Position numbers and translations under genes: made by a program. Positions 60,667 to 64,000 of a stretch of 64,000 nt of DNA are shown here, in pieces. Position 1 is the first letter of the stretch. Each line of letters opens with the position of its first letter. Source of the stretch: Rhodococcus wratislaviensis (GTDB lineage Bacteria; Actinomycetota; Actinomycetes; Mycobacteriales; Mycobacteriaceae); contig NZ_UAUI01000012.1 of assembly GCF_900455735.1 (NCBI RefSeq), positions 1-64,000 on the forward strand. Direction: 5' to 3'. The notes beneath the pieces were generated by a model that was not told the origin of the DNA, ran no database searches, and was given only the letters and a program-made list of their open reading frames with translations.

Positions 60667-61409
60667 CGTGCTCCCATCTCGAGCGGGGTGACGATCAGGT
60701 GTCCGGGGCGTGCGCTGATGAAGTGACGGTCCGGAATCGATTGCCATGCGGGGTTGTCGTCGTAGGGTTCGGACATCACGATGGCCCGCTCGTCGTCGAC
60801 GAGCGCCGACAGCGAGTGATGCCAGGTGGTGGCCCACAGTTCGCTGCCGTTGCCCAGCAGCAGATTCACTCGCGAGTTCGGGGCCGCAGCGACCACGGCC
60901 TGTACAAGTGAACACATCGCCTTCTCGGGGTCCTGCTCACCGAGCGCCCGGCGCAGGAGCAGCCACAGCGCGGCCGAATCGGTCGGTGCCTCGAGTTGCA
61001 GCAGATCGCGCACGGGGAGTTCCGCGGCGAGCCCCGCGAGCGACTCGGGCCACCCACGCACCACCCCGTTGTGACTGAAGGCCCAGGTCTCGTCGGAGAA
61101 CGGCGCACAGGCCGTGTGCTGCACGGGCATGCCGACCGTCGCCGACCGCGTGGCGGCGACCACGGCGCGGGAGCGGATGTTCGGCAACATCTCTCGCACG
61201 GCGGGGTCGGACCACAGCGGCTGAGCACTGCGGTAGCGGGAGAATCCGTCCGTTCCCCACCAGCCCACACCGAATCCGTCGGCGTTGATGGTTCCGCCGC
61301 CCCTCATGTCGCGTGGCGCGTAGGACTGGCACAGTAGCGAGTTCTCGCCGCGCCCCAGGAGGTCGCCCACCGACTGTTCCGGCCCCAGATAGCCCAGGTG
61401 TCGGCACAT
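60663..61409 (-). CDS. egtC: Ergothioneine biosynthesis amidohydrolase EgtC
   Basis: ATG at 61409 starts M-C-R-H-L-G-Y-L-G, with Cys2 as the N-terminal nucleophile of a class II glutamine-amidotransferase-like fold; the initiator Met must be removed. The 248-residue protein also has G-F-G-V-G-W-W and S-H-N-G-V-V-R-G. EgtC removes glutamate from gamma-glutamyl-hercynylcysteine sulfoxide. The gene begins one base after the egtB stop and overlaps egtD. Confidence 0.95.
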   Translation of the reverse strand: MCRHLGYLGPEQSVGDLLGRGENSLLCQSYAPRDMRGGGTINADGFGVGWWGTDGFSRYRSAQPLWSDPAVREMLPNIRSRAVVAATRSATVGMPVQHTACAPFSDETWAFSHNGVVRGWPESLAGLAAELPVRDLLQLEAPTDSAALWLLLRRALGEQDPEKAMCSLVQAVVAAAPNSRVNLLLGNGSELWATTWHHSLSALVDDERAIVMSEPYDDNPAWQSIPDRHFISARPGHLIVTPLEMGAR

Positions 61410-61410
61410 C

Positions 61411-62715
61411 TCAGCGGTCGTCCCCCGGAAGGTTCCGGGCACAGCGGAATCCGGAGAAGATCTGTCTGCGGATCGGGTGGTCCCAGTTGCGGAACGTCCC
61501 ACGGCAGGCCACCGGATCGGTACCGAACGAACCGCCGCGCAGCACGCGGTAGTCGCCGCCGTAGAACACCTCCGAGTACTCGCGGTACGGGAACGCCGAG
61601 AAACCGGGATAGGGCTCGAAGGACGACGACGTCCACTCCCACACGTCACCGATCAGCTGATGGACGCCGAGCGGGGACGCCCCCGACGGGTATGCCCCGA
61701 CCACCGCGGGACCGAGGTGGCGCTGCCCGAGGTTGGCCAACGAGGAGTCGGGTTCGCCATCACCCCAGGGGAATCGGCGCGAGCGGCCGGTGAACGGGTC
61801 CCACCGCGCGGCCTTCTCCCATTCGGCCTCGGTCGGAAGCCTCTTGCCGTCCCAGCGTGCGAACGCCTCGGCCTCGAAGAAGCTCACGTGCACGACCGGT
61901 TCCTGGAGATGGATCGGCTCGGTCACCCCGAACCTCCGGCGCCACCAGGTTCCGCAGCCGTCGTTCTCCCAGAACTGGGGTGCATCCCACCCCGCTTCGA
62001 GGCGGTGCGCCCATCCCCGCTCACTCCACAACTCGGGCCGCACGTAACCACCGTCGTCCATGAACTCGAGGTAGCGGCCGTTGGTGACGGGGACGGCGTC
62101 GATCACGAACGCCGGAACGTGCACGGGGTGCGCGGATCTCTCGTTGTCGAGTGCCCACGGATCGTCCGACGTTCCCATCGTGAATTCGCCGGAGGGAATG
62201 ACCACTTCGTCCTCGTCGATCGCCCCGCCGACACGCGGCGCGCTCTCCGCGGCCAGCACTGCGGCACCGGAGCGCAGTTGATGGGTGGCGAGCATCGTTT
62301 CGGCATGCTGCTGCTCGTGCTGCGCGATCATGCCGAACGCGAATCCGTTCTCCTCGAGCGGCCGGCCACGGAACGTGCTGCCGTCGAGCACGTCCCACGC
62401 CTTGGCTCGGACAGTACGCACGTATTCCCTGGCCTCGTCCGGGGTCAGCAGCGGCAGGGACGGCCGGGAGTTCCTCGAATGTTTGAATGCGTCGTACAAC
62501 TCGTCGATGTCGCGGCGGACCGGTTCCCGGCCCCCGACGTCCCGCACGAGCCACAACTCTTCCTGATTGCCGATGTGCGCGAGATCCCACACGAGCGGGC
62601 TCATCAACGGGGAATGCTGTGCGACGAGGTCCTCCCCGTCCACACAGTCCGTCAACCCGGCGGTGCGCTCCCGCGCCCGTGTCAACACCGTCTCGATCTT
62701 TTCGCGGGTACCCAT
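61411..62715 (-). CDS. egtB: Hercynine oxygenase EgtB
   Basis: ATG at 62715 shares a base with the egtA stop (TGATG); a longer frame upstream shadows egtA. The 434-residue protein joins an N-terminal DinB-like domain carrying the iron ligands (H in L-A-H-I-G-N-Q-E-E and the pair in H-E-Q-Q-H near 134-138) to a C-terminal formylglycine-generating-enzyme-like domain (G-E-F-T-M-G-T, W-E-W-T-S-S, V-L-R-G-G-S-F). It forms the sulfoxide C-S bond between hercynine and gamma-glutamylcysteine using O2. Confidence 0.96.
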   Translation of the reverse strand: MGTREKIETVLTRARERTAGLTDCVDGEDLVAQHSPLMSPLVWDLAHIGNQEELWLVRDVGGREPVRRDIDELYDAFKHSRNSRPSLPLLTPDEAREYVRTVRAKAWDVLDGSTFRGRPLEENGFAFGMIAQHEQQHAETMLATHQLRSGAAVLAAESAPRVGGAIDEDEVVIPSGEFTMGTSDDPWALDNERSAHPVHVPAFVIDAVPVTNGRYLEFMDDGGYVRPELWSERGWAHRLEAGWDAPQFWENDGCGTWWRRRFGVTEPIHLQEPVVHVSFFEAEAFARWDGKRLPTEAEWEKAARWDPFTGRSRRFPWGDGEPDSSLANLGQRHLGPAVVGAYPSGASPLGVHQLIGDVWEWTSSSFEPYPGFSAFPYREYSEVFYGGDYRVLRGGSFGTDPVACRGTFRNWDHPIRRQIFSGFRCARNLPGDDR

Positions 62716-63929
62716 CAGCGGTCCTCGCTCGGGGCCTGGCCCCGGCAACATCGTTCGGCGGCGGCGTCGAGCAGTCTGACGAATTCGGGATCGGGTGAGT
62801 ACGCCGCCGCCAGGGACAGGAGAGCTGTTGCCGCAGCGCGCAGTTCGAGGTCGGCCAGACCGAACTCGGCCGCGTCCCGCCAGCGTTCGGCGGTGGGTAG
62901 CGCCGCGTCGAGTGCCTCGGCCATGGCACCCGGACCCGACAGCAGCGCGTCGATCGCCGCGATGGGTACCCGCCACTGGTCGCCCGGTTGTGCGTCGAGG
63001 TAGCGCACCTCGAGGTGACCGGCCGCACGAACGGGCGGAAACAGGGTGGTGAGGTGATAGTCGAGGTCGGCGGGCGTCGGGCGGCCGATCACGTCGTCCA
63101 GTGCGCCCTCGACCCAGTCCGCGAAAGTTGCACCGTCGGGCGCCGTCCAGTCCGTGCCGTCGTTGCGGATACACAGCAACGGCACGTCCAGCACCCACCC
63201 CGCATAGTCCGCGATGTGCGGGGTTCCGGTGGTGCGCGGCGAATCGAGTTCGAGCCACGTTCGCATCCGCTGCGACGCCCACTGGCCGTCGGGTACCCCG
63301 TAGAGCCGCGGCGAACACGCGAAGGCCGCGATCAATGCCGGCCCGATGACGTGCAGCAGGTGCCACCGCTTCTCGACGGCAACCGGATCGGCCCCGGCGT
63401 CCACGCTGATCTGCGTTGCGGCGGTGTTGCACATCATCAGCTTCCCGAAGGGCCCGATGCCGGTGAAGCGGGATTCCATGGCGCAGTACCGCGGCGATTG
63501 GAGGAGACGTTGCGCGGGCCGTCGGGTGTCCGCGGCCTCGGACGACATGAGGATCGATCGGGACGACAACAGTTCCGCGAGAACCGCCTGATCGGCGGCG
63601 AGATAGTCGCACAATTCGCGTGCGGAGTAATAGGGGGCGCTGGACAGTTCGATCTGTCCGCCGGGTTCGACCGTGACGGCGCTGCCACCGGGAAGGGGCT
63701 GAGCAGGAGAGGAAGGATCGATGGTTCTGGGAGTGTGCGGCCCGAGAGCTTCGGCGAGAGCGGCGAGGTCGGGTCGCACGTAATCCGGCAGTTGCGCGGT
63801 CAGCCACTCCAATTCCGCGCCGATCAACTGCGGTGGCCCCAGTTTGAAGCACACACCACCCAAGTACGCCTCTGCCGCCGGCCGCGACGTGAAACACGTT
63901 GCCTCGACGGACTGAACTGCAGTAGCCAT
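62715..63929 (-). CDS. egtA: Glutamate-cysteine ligase EgtA
   Basis: ATG at 63929 (MATAVQSVEA) with GGAGGG four bases upstream gives 404 residues; a longer frame to 63998 lacks a ribosome site. The GCS2-type ligase shows I-G-A-E-L-E-W near 35, V-E-P-G-G-Q-I-E-L-S-S near 85 and C-N-T-A-A-T-Q-I-S-V-D near 165. It makes gamma-glutamylcysteine for EgtB. As the first gene of the minus-strand egtABCD operon it should have its promoter within the last about 70 bases of the window, where I could not fix clear boxes. Confidence 0.95.
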   Translation of the reverse strand: MATAVQSVEATCFTSRPAAEAYLGGVCFKLGPPQLIGAELEWLTAQLPDYVRPDLAALAEALGPHTPRTIDPSSPAQPLPGGSAVTVEPGGQIELSSAPYYSARELCDYLAADQAVLAELLSSRSILMSSEAADTRRPAQRLLQSPRYCAMESRFTGIGPFGKLMMCNTAATQISVDAGADPVAVEKRWHLLHVIGPALIAAFACSPRLYGVPDGQWASQRMRTWLELDSPRTTGTPHIADYAGWVLDVPLLCIRNDGTDWTAPDGATFADWVEGALDDVIGRPTPADLDYHLTTLFPPVRAAGHLEVRYLDAQPGDQWRVPIAAIDALLSGPGAMAEALDAALPTAERWRDAAEFGLADLELRAAATALLSLAAAYSPDPEFVRLLDAAAERCCRGQAPSEDR

Positions 63930-64000
63930 TCGACCCTCCCCTTCGGGCGCCGCCTGAACGTCGTTATCGACATTAGAGCGCCTCGGCCGTCGATGCACGC

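Noticed and set aside
1-64000. CRISPR arrays, insertion sequences, prophage or plasmid origin
   Set aside because: No regularly spaced direct repeats, transposase, integrase or replication motifs were seen in reading the window.

Overview
The window is high-GC actinobacterial chromosome, most likely Rhodococcus of the R. jostii/opacus type. The evidence is GTG/TTG starts, long same-strand gene runs joined by 4-base ATGA overlaps, an ergothioneine operon (egtABCD), the mazG-mfd-TetR-tRNA-Gln-glmU-prs neighbourhood known from Mycobacterium tuberculosis (mirrored here), and clear counterparts of Rv1354c/Rv1355c and of the CYP130-TetR pair. No rRNA, CRISPR array, insertion sequence or phage gene was seen.

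Layout. 1-840: the 3' part of a DyP-type peroxidase (EfeB class). 878-5186: a very large membrane GGDEF/EAL protein with a duplicated architecture, and a 48-residue zinc-ribbon-like protein. 5230-17171 (all minus): an envelope or exported-polysaccharide cluster with three GT2 glycosyltransferases, a tandem alpha/beta hydrolase without serine nucleophiles, a flippase, a condensation-type acyltransferase, a DUF998 membrane protein, and two secreted GH16 enzymes flanking a polytopic GT-C-like protein. 17477-21995: mazG and mfd.

22115-28367 is the most unusual part. It is a six-gene operon whose neighbouring genes overlap by 1 or 4 bases: a holo-ACP synthase, a stand-alone carrier protein, an acyl-CoA-dehydrogenase-like flavoprotein, an amino acid:[carrier protein] ligase (a tRNA-synthetase catalytic core), a DUF1839 protein and a cytosolic GH2 glycosidase. 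It looks like a self-contained aminoacyl-thioester pathway with an unknown product. 28608-34450 carries a GAF-GGDEF-EAL protein, an Rv1355c-type E1/nitroreductase fusion, a GNAT-like protein and two small effector-binding proteins. 34811-35453 is a frameshifted gamma-butyrolactone-receptor-like regulator. The conserved core resumes with a TetR gene, tRNA-Gln, glmU and prs (35568-39046), then small hypotheticals and a cyp130-tetR pair.

42939-57839 is a catabolic cluster: an APC permease, an ADP-forming acyl-CoA synthetase-like protein, SDR, aldehyde dehydrogenase, acyl-CoA dehydrogenase, ThDP-dependent decarboxylase, BetI-like TetR regulator, an FMN/4Fe-4S/FAD oxidoreductase, an NCS1 transporter with a 53-residue membrane partner, and a flavin amine oxidase. 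Four copies of one 20-bp palindrome sit at its two divergent promoter regions, so the block appears to be a single regulon. The substrate is probably an amine, amino acid or N-methylated compound. 57915-63929 holds two secreted proteins and egtABCD. A 41-nt hairpin repeat occurs at 42.9 kb and 57.8 kb, just outside the two ends of the catabolic block.
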